Source of the DNA: Candidatus Scalindua arabica
GTDB taxonomy: Bacteria > Planctomycetota > Brocadiia > Brocadiales > Scalinduaceae
Reading direction: 5' to 3'
NCBI GenBank assembly: GCA_018263435.1
Contig: JAANXD010000026.1
Coordinates: 1 to 64,000, forward strand
DNA length: 64,000 nt
Shown: piece by piece, positions 8,640 through 16,715 of the stretch
How the letters are laid out: each line of letters starts with the position of its first letter
Numbering within the stretch: the stretch's first letter is position 1
The notes under the pieces: model-generated
The model's database searches: none
Told to the model about the DNA's origin: nothing
What the model saw: the letters and a program-made list of their open reading frames with translations, nothing else
Made by a program: the position numbers and the translations under genes

Positions 8640-9277
8640 ACAAAATCATTATAGTAGGCTGTGGCCCGGGTTCAAAGAAGTTTATGACCGGCCAGGCCTC
8701 GCAATACATAAAAGATGCTGATGTTCTGGTCGGAAGCAGGAGGCTATTGTCATTATTTTCGGACGCAGAGGCTGTTAAGTATACTTTAAATAGAAACTAC
8801 AAACAGCTCATCACACGAATCATTTCTCTGAGCAAGAATAAAGGTGTAGTAGTCCTTGTAAGTGGAGATCCCGGTTTTTTCAGTTATGCTAAACTTATAG
8901 TTGACAAGGCAGGAATAGAAAACTGTGAAGTTGTTCCCGGTATCAGTTCAGTACAGCTGGCTTTTGCCAGGATTGGCAGGACCTGGAATGATGCTTGTTT
9001 CATGAGCTTGCATGGACGAACAGGCAGGCTTGCTGCACTCATCAGAAGGGTTAGAGAGTATGAAAAGGTTGCAGTATTAACAGACAATTCTAATAATATG
9101 AAGCTTATTGCCAGGAGATTGTTAGATGAAGGTTTAAAAGAGAGAAAGGTATACGTCTGTGAAAACCTTTCTTTGGACAAAGAGAGGATTCGTGAATTTG
9201 ATGTAACTTCTCTGCTGAAAGTACAGGTAAAAGGCTTAAACGTGATTATAATCCTGGATGAAGAATCGAGTGAATAA
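8621..9277 (+). CDS. cbiE: Cobalt-precorrin-7 C5-methyltransferase CbiE
   Basis: S-adenosylmethionine-dependent corrin ring methylase of the tetrapyrrole methylase fold: IIVGCGPGS at the N terminus, LVSGDPGFFSY in the middle, and VVPGISSVQLAFARIG. It is 218 residues, so it lacks a fused CbiT decarboxylase domain; no cbiT is present in this window. It starts at a TTG inside the end of cbiD and its own end overlaps cbiL by 20 bp, indicating a tight cbiD-cbiE-cbiL operon. Confidence 0.88.
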   Translation: MAKKLVNKIIIVGCGPGSKKFMTGQASQYIKDADVLVGSRRLLSLFSDAEAVKYTLNRNYKQLITRIISLSKNKGVVVLVSGDPGFFSYAKLIVDKAGIENCEVVPGISSVQLAFARIGRTWNDACFMSLHGRTGRLAALIRRVREYEKVAVLTDNSNNMKLIARRLLDEGLKERKVYVCENLSLDKERIREFDVTSLLKVQVKGLNVIIILDEESSE

Positions 9278-9989
9278 GAATAATGTAGCAGGAGAATTTT
9301 ATGGTGTTGGTGTAGGTCCCGGAGATAGTGAATTAATTACATTAAAGGCAGTTCGTATTATAAAGTCTGTAGATTGTATCTTTGCACCAAGAGCAGATTC
9401 AAAGAAATCAAGTCTGGCGTTAGACATAGTTAAGGACATTACAGCAGGGAAACGTATTGTTGAGCAGATTTATCCCATGGTCAAGGATAAGACAAAACTT
9501 GAAGCAGCATGGAGAAAGTCTGCAAATGAGATAAAAGACGAAATAGAATCCGGAAACAGTGTAGCTTATCTGACTATTGGAGATCCGTTAACATTCAGTA
9601 CATATTGCTATCTTTTACAGCAGCTCTCCGAAATTATCCCCTCACGAAACATCCACACAATTCCCGGCATTACGTCTTACAACGCTGCTACGAGTCTGGC
9701 TAATTTTCCAATGATTGAACAGGACGAAAAACTGGCCATAATACCCGTCTCGAATGATATCAGCGAATTACGTCCAGTACTTAATAACTTTGATACTGTA
9801 GTCCTGATGAAGGTGGCAAAGAAGCTGGACGAGGTGATTGAGCTTCTGGAAGAGATGAAACTCATTGACAATTCACTGTTTGCTTCTTATGTTGGATTAG
9901 ACAACGAATATATTACCAGAGAACTCAGCTCACTTAAAGGAAGCGGCAAGGGGTATTTGTCCGTAATCATCGTCAGGAAAATAAAATAG
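9258..9989 (+). CDS. cbiL: Cobalt-precorrin-2 C20-methyltransferase CbiL
   Basis: Second corrin methyltransferase of the operon, acting early on cobalt-precorrin-2. The tetrapyrrole methylase signature YGVGVGPGDSELITLKA sits at residues 14-30, AYLTIGDPLTFSTY around 105 and TIPGITSYNAA around 135. The APRADSK stretch and GDPLTFSTY favour CbiL over CbiF or CbiH. It is 243 residues and the last gene of the cluster. The genes for CbiF, CbiG, CbiH, CbiJ and CbiT are not here and must lie elsewhere if the pathway is complete. Confidence 0.88.
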   Translation: MKNRVNKNNVAGEFYGVGVGPGDSELITLKAVRIIKSVDCIFAPRADSKKSSLALDIVKDITAGKRIVEQIYPMVKDKTKLEAAWRKSANEIKDEIESGNSVAYLTIGDPLTFSTYCYLLQQLSEIIPSRNIHTIPGITSYNAATSLANFPMIEQDEKLAIIPVSNDISELRPVLNNFDTVVLMKVAKKLDEVIELLEEMKLIDNSLFASYVGLDNEYITRELSSLKGSGKGYLSVIIVRKIK

Positions 9990-10054
9990 CTATTCTTAAA
10001 CAATTTATAGTATATTATGTAAGATATAGTCATTAATACTTTTATGAGAGAAAT

Positions 10055-11644
10055 ATGGAGAAATTAGAGAAGTTTAAAAAACTGGGATTATCAGAAAATG
10101 CATTATTGGCGCTGAAGAGAAGGGGATTTGAAGAACCTACTCCGATTCAGCAGAAGACCATTCCAATTCTGTTAAAAGATAAAAGAGACCTGATTGGTCA
10201 GGCACAAACCGGTACAGGAAAGACAGCTGCATTTGGACTGCCAATTATTGAACGGATAAAGGAGAAGACAAAAAAGACTCAGGTTCTTATTCTTGCTCCA
10301 ACAAGAGAACTGGCCATCCAGATTTCAGATGAATTAAACTCCCTGAAAGGAAACAAAAAATTACATATAGTGCCTATATATGGAGGCCAGTCTATAGATC
10401 TACAGCTCAGAAGCTTAAAGAAAGTTGTCGACATAGTAGTTGGTACTCCCGGACGTGTGATAGATCATATTAAAAGGAAAAGTATGAATCTGAAGGATAT
10501 ATCATATTTAGTGCTGGATGAAGCGGACGAAATGCTGAATATGGGTTTTCTCGAGGATGTTGAGCTTATATTAAATGCTACTAATCAAAAGAAGAGAACT
10601 ATGCTGTTTTCTGCCACAATGCCTAAGGAAATATTGAGAATAGCTAAAAAGTATATGGGCGAATATGAATTTGTATCAATAAAGAAAGAGCAGCTGACTG
10701 CAAACCTGACTGACCAGATATATTTTGAAGTGTCCACTTCAGACAAATTTGACGCATTATGCAGAATCATAGATATCGAGCATGAATTCTATGGACTGGT
10801 TTTCTGCAGGACTAAGGTTGACGTAGACAAGATTGGCAGGCGTCTTGTCGACAGGGGGTACGATGCTGATGCACTGCATGGTGATATATCTCAGTATCAA
10901 AGAGAAACGATCCTGAATAAATTTAAGAGAAAGAGAACCAATGTTCTCGTCGCTACAGATGTTGCTGCGAGAGGTATTGACATCATTGATCTGACTCACG
11001 TAATTAATTTCTCTCTGCCTCAGGACCCTGAATATTACGTACACCGAATAGGAAGGACCGGAAGGGCCGGGAAAGAAGGTACAGCCATAACGTTTGTTAC
11101 ACCGGAAGAATACAGGAGTCTTCTGTTTATACAGAGAATAACCAAGGCTAAGATTAGAAAGGAAAAAATACCCAAAGTAAAAGACATCATAGATTCCAAG
11201 AAGAAACGGATAAAGACACAACTTAAGAATATTATTAAATCAGATATAAATGGTGATTACATCAATATGGCGCAGGAGCTGTTGCAGGATCAAGAGCCGG
11301 AGAATATCATAGCCGCTCTTCTTAAGCATTCATATCAGGATGAGCTTAGCGGGAAAGGCTACAGTGAAATCAAAGATATATCTGTTGATAAGACAGGAAC
11401 AGCAAGGCTGTTTGTGGCACTTGGCAAGTCAGATGCTATGACGCGTAAAAAATTGGTAACTATGATTAAACACAAAACCAATATTGAAGAAAGCAAAATT
11501 GTTGATGTTAAGATATTTGACAAATTCTCATTTATAACAGTTCCTTTTGAAGACGCAGAGATAATACTACATATATTCAAAAAGGAAGGTAAAGGCAAAA
11601 GGCCGATAGTCGTACGGGCCAAAAAGAAGCCGGCTAAGAGATAA
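10055..11644 (+). CDS. deaD: DEAD-box RNA helicase (DeaD/CsdA-like)
   Basis: ATP-dependent RNA unwinding, probably in ribosome assembly or mRNA turnover. The full helicase core is present: Q-motif region EEPTPIQQKTIP, motif I AQTGTGKT (50-57), PTREL, TPGR, VLDEADEML, SAT and HRIGRTGRAG. Residues of roughly 445-520 form a DbpA/CsdA-type RNA-binding domain (KDISVDKTGTARLFVALG), followed by a basic tail (GKGKRPIVVRAKKKPAKR). At 529 residues it is shorter than E. coli DeaD. It stands alone behind the cobalamin cluster. Confidence 0.93.
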   Translation: MEKLEKFKKLGLSENALLALKRRGFEEPTPIQQKTIPILLKDKRDLIGQAQTGTGKTAAFGLPIIERIKEKTKKTQVLILAPTRELAIQISDELNSLKGNKKLHIVPIYGGQSIDLQLRSLKKVVDIVVGTPGRVIDHIKRKSMNLKDISYLVLDEADEMLNMGFLEDVELILNATNQKKRTMLFSATMPKEILRIAKKYMGEYEFVSIKKEQLTANLTDQIYFEVSTSDKFDALCRIIDIEHEFYGLVFCRTKVDVDKIGRRLVDRGYDADALHGDISQYQRETILNKFKRKRTNVLVATDVAARGIDIIDLTHVINFSLPQDPEYYVHRIGRTGRAGKEGTAITFVTPEEYRSLLFIQRITKAKIRKEKIPKVKDIIDSKKKRIKTQLKNIIKSDINGDYINMAQELLQDQEPENIIAALLKHSYQDELSGKGYSEIKDISVDKTGTARLFVALGKSDAMTRKKLVTMIKHKTNIEESKIVDVKIFDKFSFITVPFEDAEIILHIFKKEGKGKRPIVVRAKKKPAKR

Positions 11645-11684
11645 TCACCAGAACGATTCAGAGTATGATAGGGGGGCAACAGGT

Positions 11685-12368
11685 TTGAAGGTAAAATCTA
11701 TGACAAAATGCCTAAGTCAATATGCCCTGCTTATACTTATTACTACGTGCCCGACTCTCTTTTGTTCATCGGTTTCAGCATTTGAGAGGCGTCCCGCACC
11801 ACTTTTTCCACCTGATAAGATATTCCTGCTTGAAGAACCTCGTGATTGGCAAGATAAAGAAGAAATACTGGACAGACTTCGAATAAGTCCCGGAGATAAA
11901 ATTGCGGATATAGGGGCAGGTTCAGGATATTTCACTATTCCTCTAGCTTCAAGGGTTGGGGATAAAGGTATGGTCTTTGCCGAAGAGATTCAAATAGAGA
12001 TGGTCAACTATATCACAAAAAAAGTGGATAATCTGGGGCTGAATAATGTCAGAGTTGTCTTTGGAAAAGTCGAAGACCCCTCACTTCTGGATGATTTTTT
12101 TAACCTTGTCTTCCTTACAAACACATATCACGAATTGGAAAAACCTCTCTTAATGCTAGAAAATATTAGGAATGACCTCAAATACAACGGCAAATTGGCC
12201 ATCATTGACTGGGACCCTGAAAAGAAATCGCCGTTCGGGCCTCCATTGGATTTGAGAGTTTCCAAAGAGACAGTCATTAAAGAGGTAGAGAGAATCGGAT
12301 TTGATTTAATAGAAAGACATAGGTTTATGCCATATCATTATTTCCTGGTATTCAGAAAAATACCGTAG
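11685..12368 (+). CDS. Exported class I SAM-dependent methyltransferase
   Basis: The Rossmann methyltransferase core begins at about residue 70: GDKIADIGAGSGYFTIPLA is the SAM-binding motif I, FLTNTYHELE corresponds to motif IV and GKLAIIDWDPEKKSPFGPP to the motif VI region. A hydrophobic N terminus (residues 10-30, ALLILITTCPTLFCSSVSA) predicts a signal peptide, unusual for a SAM enzyme because SAM is cytoplasmic. Homologues of this kind are seen in respiratory anaerobes and planctomycetes; the substrate is unknown. TTG start at 11685 after GGGGGGC; an ATG at 11700 would also keep the signal peptide. Confidence 0.75.
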   Translation: MKVKSMTKCLSQYALLILITTCPTLFCSSVSAFERRPAPLFPPDKIFLLEEPRDWQDKEEILDRLRISPGDKIADIGAGSGYFTIPLASRVGDKGMVFAEEIQIEMVNYITKKVDNLGLNNVRVVFGKVEDPSLLDDFFNLVFLTNTYHELEKPLLMLENIRNDLKYNGKLAIIDWDPEKKSPFGPPLDLRVSKETVIKEVERIGFDLIERHRFMPYHYFLVFRKIP

Positions 12369-12422
12369 TATCTGCAAAGATTTCGCAAGAGTAGTAAAAT
12401 AACAAAAGGAGTATATGGATTT

Positions 12423-13478
12423 ATGGCTCAAGTAGGCTACCAATCAGATCCCCTCAAAAAAAGACTGTCCAAAAAACAATTTATAGAATTACATCTCAAA
12501 CAAGGTGTTTCTCAAACTGAAATAGCAAGGCGGTTTAACGTATCGATATCCAGTCTTATTAGACTTAAGAAACAGTATGATATTCCTACGAACAAAAATA
12601 TTAAGAAATTACAAGCCCAACAGCGGGATAAGGTTTCACTAGAGAACCAAACTATACCAGAAGAAATTAAACGACTTTATTGGAATGATAACCTATCTCT
12701 TGCTGAGATTGGAAAGCGTTTCAATGTTGATAGGACAGTTGTGTTTGGATATATGAAAAGACACAACATTCAAATTCGTAATAAGAGTCAGGCCAGAAAG
12801 CTTGCTGCTAACGAGGGTCGTTTGTCTATGGATTTATACGAGATTAATGATAAATTCTTCAGTAGATGGTCAGCTAAAATGGCATGGGTACTTGGCTACA
12901 TATTTGCGGATGGAAATATTCATCCGCAAGCACAAGGGACTTATTGCTTAAGTATTTCCTCCAAAGATACATCATTGCTTCAGAATATCAAAAAAGCAAT
13001 GAAATCAACACATCCTATCAAGAAAGTAATACATAAAGAATGGTTTGTATATAGATTATTTATTACTCGCCCGCAAATAAATAGTGATTTGTCTAAATTA
13101 GGATTGATTCCTCGCAAAAGTTTAATAATATTGTTTCCAAAGGTTCCTCAAAGATTCTTGTCACATTTTATAAGGGGAGTTTTTGACGGAGATGGCTCTG
13201 TATTTTTTGATCCAAGAAGCAAGAAATCACCTTTGCGTGTCAGTTTCTCAAGTGGCTCAAAGGCATTTATGACTGCCCTTGAAACAAAACTTCATATGCA
13301 TGCAGGGCTTAGCAAAAAAACAATATATGAAGCACATCGTGTGAATACCAGCTATTACATAAGATACAGCCATAAAGATTGCCTAAAATTCTTTAATTAC
13401 ATTTACGAGGATGCAGATGAATCCATCAGGCTTGAGAGGAAATACCAGAAGTGCATTGTCGGAAGAAATGGTATATAG
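12423..13478 (+). CDS. Free-standing LAGLIDADG homing-endonuclease-like protein with two HTH domains
   Basis: Two helix-turn-helix units head the protein: residues 20-52 (QTEIARRFNVSISSLIRLKK) and 80-113 (LAEIGKRFNVDRTVVFGYMK). Two LAGLIDADG-type helices follow: LGYIFADGN at about 157-165 and FIRGVFDGDGS at about 249-259, each with the catalytic acidic residue. The layout is that of a monomeric two-motif endonuclease with its own DNA-binding front end. It has its own ribosome site (AAAGGAG, 13 bp before the ATG) and is not inside an intron or intein that I can see. It lies just upstream of queE. Confidence 0.8.
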   Translation: MAQVGYQSDPLKKRLSKKQFIELHLKQGVSQTEIARRFNVSISSLIRLKKQYDIPTNKNIKKLQAQQRDKVSLENQTIPEEIKRLYWNDNLSLAEIGKRFNVDRTVVFGYMKRHNIQIRNKSQARKLAANEGRLSMDLYEINDKFFSRWSAKMAWVLGYIFADGNIHPQAQGTYCLSISSKDTSLLQNIKKAMKSTHPIKKVIHKEWFVYRLFITRPQINSDLSKLGLIPRKSLIILFPKVPQRFLSHFIRGVFDGDGSVFFDPRSKKSPLRVSFSSGSKAFMTALETKLHMHAGLSKKTIYEAHRVNTSYYIRYSHKDCLKFFNYIYEDADESIRLERKYQKCIVGRNGI

Positions 13479-13634
13479 GCATTTGCTTGCTAATATATCT
13501 CTTTTATTTTGGGCCCTCTGAACGTCTGATAACAATTCTTATGTTATGTTGGAAAAATATCGTTATTTCGGCTGTTTTGCCTTATATCCTGCCGAGTAGC
13601 ATATTTACGCTGTTCTGGTCATCAAAATACATAT

Positions 13635-14291
13635 ATGAGTAAAATTGCCCCCCTTTTATGTGTAAATGAGATATTTAAGAGTATTCAGGGCGAATCCTCC
13701 TATGCTGGGATTCCATGCGTCTTTGTCAGACTGACAGGATGCAATTTGAGGTGTTCGTATTGTGATACTACTTATGCTTATGACGAGGGGACAAGGATGT
13801 CGGTGTATGAAATATTAAGTACAATAAAAGGGTATGACTGTAAGAATGTATGTATTACAGGGGGCGAGCCTCTGCTACAGAAAAGTGTCACTAAATTGAT
13901 AAATCTTCTAAAAAAGAGCCAATATAAGATTTTTGTAGAAACAGGCGGAAGCATTAACATAGATATGCTGCCAAAAGCTGTAATCAGAATTATGGATATA
14001 AAATGTCCTGACAGCGGAATGGACAAAGAAATGGACTGGGATAATATCGAGAAACTAAAGGTCAGGGACGAGGCTAAATTCATAATATCATCTAAAAAGG
14101 ATTATGAATGGGCTAAGCGAATTACCAGAAAATACAAGTTAACAGACAGGGCGCAGATATTATTCGGCGTTGCTTATGGGAAGATAAAACCGAAAACACT
14201 GGCCGGCTGGATTTTAAAAGACAGGCTTGAAGTACGTCTCCAGCTTCAACTTCAAAAGTATATATGGCCGGATAAGGCCAGAGGTATATAA
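13635..14291 (+). CDS. queE: 7-carboxy-7-deazaguanine synthase QueE
   Basis: Radical-SAM enzyme converting 6-carboxytetrahydropterin to 7-carboxy-7-deazaguanine on the way to queuosine. The 4Fe-4S ligands are Cys36, Cys40 and Cys43 in TGCNLRCSYCDTTYA; FKSIQGESSYAG precedes them and CITGGEPLLQ (about 74-83) follows. It is 218 residues, typical. It is followed at 14507 by queC, the next enzyme of the pathway, across a repeat-containing spacer. Confidence 0.95.
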   Translation: MSKIAPLLCVNEIFKSIQGESSYAGIPCVFVRLTGCNLRCSYCDTTYAYDEGTRMSVYEILSTIKGYDCKNVCITGGEPLLQKSVTKLINLLKKSQYKIFVETGGSINIDMLPKAVIRIMDIKCPDSGMDKEMDWDNIEKLKVRDEAKFIISSKKDYEWAKRITRKYKLTDRAQILFGVAYGKIKPKTLAGWILKDRLEVRLQLQLQKYIWPDKARGI

Positions 14292-14292
14292 G

Positions 14293-14414
14293 TAATGAAA
14301 AGCACCAAATAACAAGATCCAAATATCAAATTAATTCCAATTTCTGAAATTCTAAACATATAAACAAATAGATTTTTGATTATTCCCGCCTAACAAACTG
14401 GCGGACAGGCGGGC
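14293..14414 (+). repeat. Dispersed intergenic repeat with CCCGCC...GGCGGG palindrome
   Basis: The queE-queC spacer holds an A-rich stretch of the CCAAATAACAAGATCCAAAT type, which recurs between genes in many bacterial genomes. It is followed by CCCGCC (14385-14390) and GGCGGG (14408-14413), an inverted repeat with ACTGGCGGACA between. No ORF and no T-run follow, so I read it as extragenic repeat DNA rather than a terminator. Confidence 0.45.
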
Positions 14415-14506
14415 ATTGTGATTTAAAATACTAGCTTTACTCTTTATGATATTTGGACATTGTATTTTGCAATTTATTTGTAATTTTACTCATAAGGGTG
14501 TTCTAT

Positions 14507-15199
14507 ATGGAAGAGTCAAATTCATTAGATAATAAAGGACTTGCCATAGTTCTCTTAAGCGGGGGTCTTGATAGCTGTGTGACTACTGCTATTGCTAATA
14601 CGGAACACACTATCGCCCTGCTTCATGTAGGATATTCTCAGCGTACTCAATCGCGAGAGTATAAATCATTCAGGGCAATTGCAAATTATTACAAGGTTCC
14701 GGAGGCAAGGATTCTCTCAACAAAGATTGACTATTTAAGCAAGATCGGTGGCTCCAGCCTTACCGATCCTGACATTCCTGTAGACAAAGAGATCACGACC
14801 AGACAAATCCCAATGTCTTACGTACCATTCAGGAATACACATCTATTATCAATAGCCGTATCATGGGCCGAGGTAATTAGAGCTGAGAAGATATATATCG
14901 GAGCTGTCCAACAGGATAGCTACGATTATCCGGATTGCAGGGCAGAATACTATGATGCCTATAACAGGCTTGTTGAAGTGGGGACAAAACCGACAACTAA
15001 CATAAAAGTGGTGACCCCCCTACTAAATATGAATAAATCTGAGATTGTCAAAAAAGGAATTGAGCTTACCGCCCCCCTCAACCTAACCTGGTCATGTTAC
15101 GAAAGGAACGACATGGCATGCGGCCGCTGTCAGAGCTGCACACTACGCCTGAAGGCATTTACTGATGCGGGCGTAGAAGACAAAATCCCATATGTTTGA
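14507..15199 (+). CDS. queC: 7-cyano-7-deazaguanine synthase QueC
   Basis: ATP-dependent conversion of 7-carboxy-7-deazaguanine to preQ0. The PP-loop is VLLSGGLDSCVTT (about 15-27), with IGAVQQDSYDYPDCR mid-protein. The zinc site is the C-terminal SCYERNDMACGRCQSC with four cysteines. The ATG at 14507 follows AAGGG; the frame is open 54 bp further upstream but without family-like sequence. The last 69 codons are present a second time 797 bp downstream, after a toxin-antitoxin pair, which suggests that insertion replaced or duplicated the gene's 3' end. Confidence 0.94.
   Translation: MEESNSLDNKGLAIVLLSGGLDSCVTTAIANTEHTIALLHVGYSQRTQSREYKSFRAIANYYKVPEARILSTKIDYLSKIGGSSLTDPDIPVDKEITTRQIPMSYVPFRNTHLLSIAVSWAEVIRAEKIYIGAVQQDSYDYPDCRAEYYDAYNRLVEVGTKPTTNIKVVTPLLNMNKSEIVKKGIELTAPLNLTWSCYERNDMACGRCQSCTLRLKAFTDAGVEDKIPYV
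14993..15199 (+). repeat. queC 3'-end direct repeat, copy 1
   Basis: This 207-bp segment, the end of queC, aligns without gaps to 15790-15996 (constant offset 797). By hand count there are about 19 mismatches (roughly 91% identity), spread over both ends around a central block of about 83 identical bases. Both copies end in a stop at the same codon position. It marks the left boundary of the toxin-antitoxin insertion. Confidence 0.9.
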
Positions 15200-15295
15200 G
15201 AAAGAATAATGTAATCAGATATAGTTCTTGAATAAACGCACACATAATTGTATATTCTGAAGAAATGACAAATAGAATTATTTGGAGATAAATAG

Positions 15296-15484
15296 ATGCA
15301 AAGTATAAAACAGAAGGTAATTGAGATGATACAATCACTTCCCGAAGGGGTAACTGTTGATGATATCATGGAAGAGCTGTATTTCAGACTTCAGGTAGAT
15401 GAGGGTTTAAGAGAACTTGATGAAGGTAAAGGTATATCTCACGAAGAAGTTGAAAAACGGATGTCCAAATGGCTCACAAAATAA
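15296..15484 (+). CDS. Antitoxin of a RelE/ParE-type pair
   Basis: 62 residues, acidic, with no recognised DNA-binding fold: SLPEGVTVDDIMEELYFRLQ is a helical segment and GKGISHEEVEKRMSKWL is the likely toxin-binding tail. Short acidic partners like this regularly precede ParE-family toxins. Its last 16 bp overlap the toxin start, as in translationally coupled toxin-antitoxin operons. ATG after TTTGGAGATAA. Assignment as antitoxin rests on the neighbour. Confidence 0.8.
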   Translation: MQSIKQKVIEMIQSLPEGVTVDDIMEELYFRLQVDEGLRELDEGKGISHEEVEKRMSKWLTK

Positions 15485-15756
15485 GATGGTCTCCACGGGC
15501 AGTTTCAAACCTCGAGGACATTTGTAATTATATAGCAGTGGACTCCGAATACTACGCCATCCTTTTTGCAAAGAAAATAAACTCAATCATTAAAGCTATC
15601 CCTCAATTCCCCAAGGCAGGCCGTATTGTTCCAGAATATGCAGATGAACACATACGCGAAAGGATTTATAAGAACTACAGGATTGTCTATCGGATTAAAG
15701 AAGATATTATTGAAATAGTTGCAATATGTCATGGATCAAAACCCATTTCTTCTTAA
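15469..15756 (+). CDS. RelE/ParE-family toxin
   Basis: 95 residues with the ParE/RelE fold signature: IRWSPRAVSNLEDICNYIA at the start, FPKAGRIVPEY in the middle, and IRERIYKNYRIVYRIKED followed by IVAICHGSKP at the end. ParE members poison gyrase and RelE members cleave mRNA; the sequence resembles the ParE branch more, but the target is not decidable here. It overlaps the antitoxin by 16 bp. The pair sits between two copies of the queC 3' end, so it entered by recombination. Confidence 0.87.
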   Translation: MAHKIRWSPRAVSNLEDICNYIAVDSEYYAILFAKKINSIIKAIPQFPKAGRIVPEYADEHIRERIYKNYRIVYRIKEDIIEIVAICHGSKPISS

Positions 15757-15789
15757 AATATTATATTATCATTAGACTAAAACCGCTAA

Positions 15790-15996
15790 ACAACCAACAT
15801 AAAAGTGGTTACCCCCCTACTCAATATGAATAAAACAGAGATTGTCAAAAAAGGGATTGAACTTGACGCCCCCCTCAACCTAACCTGGTCATGTTACGAA
15901 AGGAACGACATGGCATGCGGCCGCTGTCAGAGCTGCACACTACGCCTGAATGCTTTTGCTGATGCGGAAGCAGAAGATAAAATTCCGTATGTTTAA
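15790..15996 (+). pseudogene. Second copy of the queC 3' end (remnant)
   Basis: It encodes the QueC C terminus again (from VVTPLLNMNK through the zinc-binding SCYERNDMACGRCQSC to DKIPYV) but no PP-loop domain, so it cannot be a functional synthase. It is gap-free against 14993-15199. The residue changes (KAFTDAGVE to NAFADAEAE) show that the copies come from diverged sources or have separated for some time. An in-frame GTG at 15805 could still be translated to a 63-residue peptide; no ribosome site is evident. Confidence 0.85.
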
Positions 15997-16097
15997 GAAA
16001 TAAGATAAATCGGTTGACAATGAAATGATTAAGTTTAAATTTAGTATCAATTACAATAATGAGAAGTGCTGTTAGTCTCTTTAAAAAATAAACTTTC

Positions 16098-16585
16098 TTA
16101 TGAGTGCTGAATGGACAAAGAGATACAACTAATCGTATAGCTGTTATGCAACTCTCTGTCACCAATATCATGGTGCCAACCACCTTCTTCTACGTCATAA
16201 ATTGCTTGCAACTTAGAAACAACAAAACCAATTAAATCCACAGCAATTGGAGATTCTGGATGATATTCTAAAACTTGAAATGCCACAAAATCACCCTCGT
16301 TAATACGAATAACTTTATTATTTATTGTTTTTGCTATTACCGAAACACCTCCATCATTACTGGCAAGCAATAACTTTAGGTTTTGCAGTCCACCAGAAAC
16401 ATTACTTGTTTCTTTTACTATGGCTGGCAAAATAGTATCCTTTTGCATTGAATTATCAATAAATTTACAGGCATATGTAAAAGCTGACTGATTATCCTTA
16501 AAATACAAAACCTTACTCTCTTTTTCATTAAATTTTCTGGTTCATAGTATACATATTCTCTTCTTTTTAAATCTTCAACATCCAC
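16098..16585 (-). pseudogene. Hypothetical gene with one frameshift
   Basis: The downstream frame (16508 to 16098) encodes about 136 residues of an unrecognised protein (SNVSGGLQNLKLLLASNDGG, GGWHHDIGDRELHNSYT). It lacks a good start: only TTG at 16508. Upstream, another frame begins with GTG at 16585 behind AGGAAATGG and reads DVEDLKRREYVYYEPEN. Joining the frames near 16521-16540 (runs AAAATTT and GAAAAAG) gives a continuous protein of about 162 residues, as if one base had been lost. It is either a real frameshift or a sequencing error. Function unknown. Confidence 0.55.
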
Positions 16586-16680
16586 TTTAGACCATTTCCT
16601 GAATATAAATCTATATTACGTATGGATTACAATTTTTGCATAGCACGTATTATATTCCATTTTTTGGCTGAAATACTTTT

Positions 16681-16711
16681 TATCTGTGTTTAACTGCGAA
16701 AATCCGCGTCC
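16681..16711 (+). repeat. Dispersed repeat of the CTGCGAAAATCC type, copy A
   Basis: It lies directly after the stop of the LolA-like gene. Together with 17581-17611 it shares CTGCGAAAATCC and the surrounding TATC-GT-TTAA pattern in the same orientation, so the LolA-like gene lies between two degenerate direct copies. This style of repeat is common between genes in environmental bacteria. Confidence 0.5.
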
Positions 16712-16715
16712 AAAA

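Noticed and set aside
13451-13642. 63-codon frame between the LAGLIDADG gene and queE
   Set aside because: It begins inside the endonuclease gene, has no ribosome site and its translation is low-complexity hydrophobic; best read as spacer.
14453-14506. Longer N terminus of QueC from a TTG at 14453
   Set aside because: The extra 18 residues are hydrophobic and unlike QueC; the ATG at 14507 has a ribosome site and leads straight into the family sequence.
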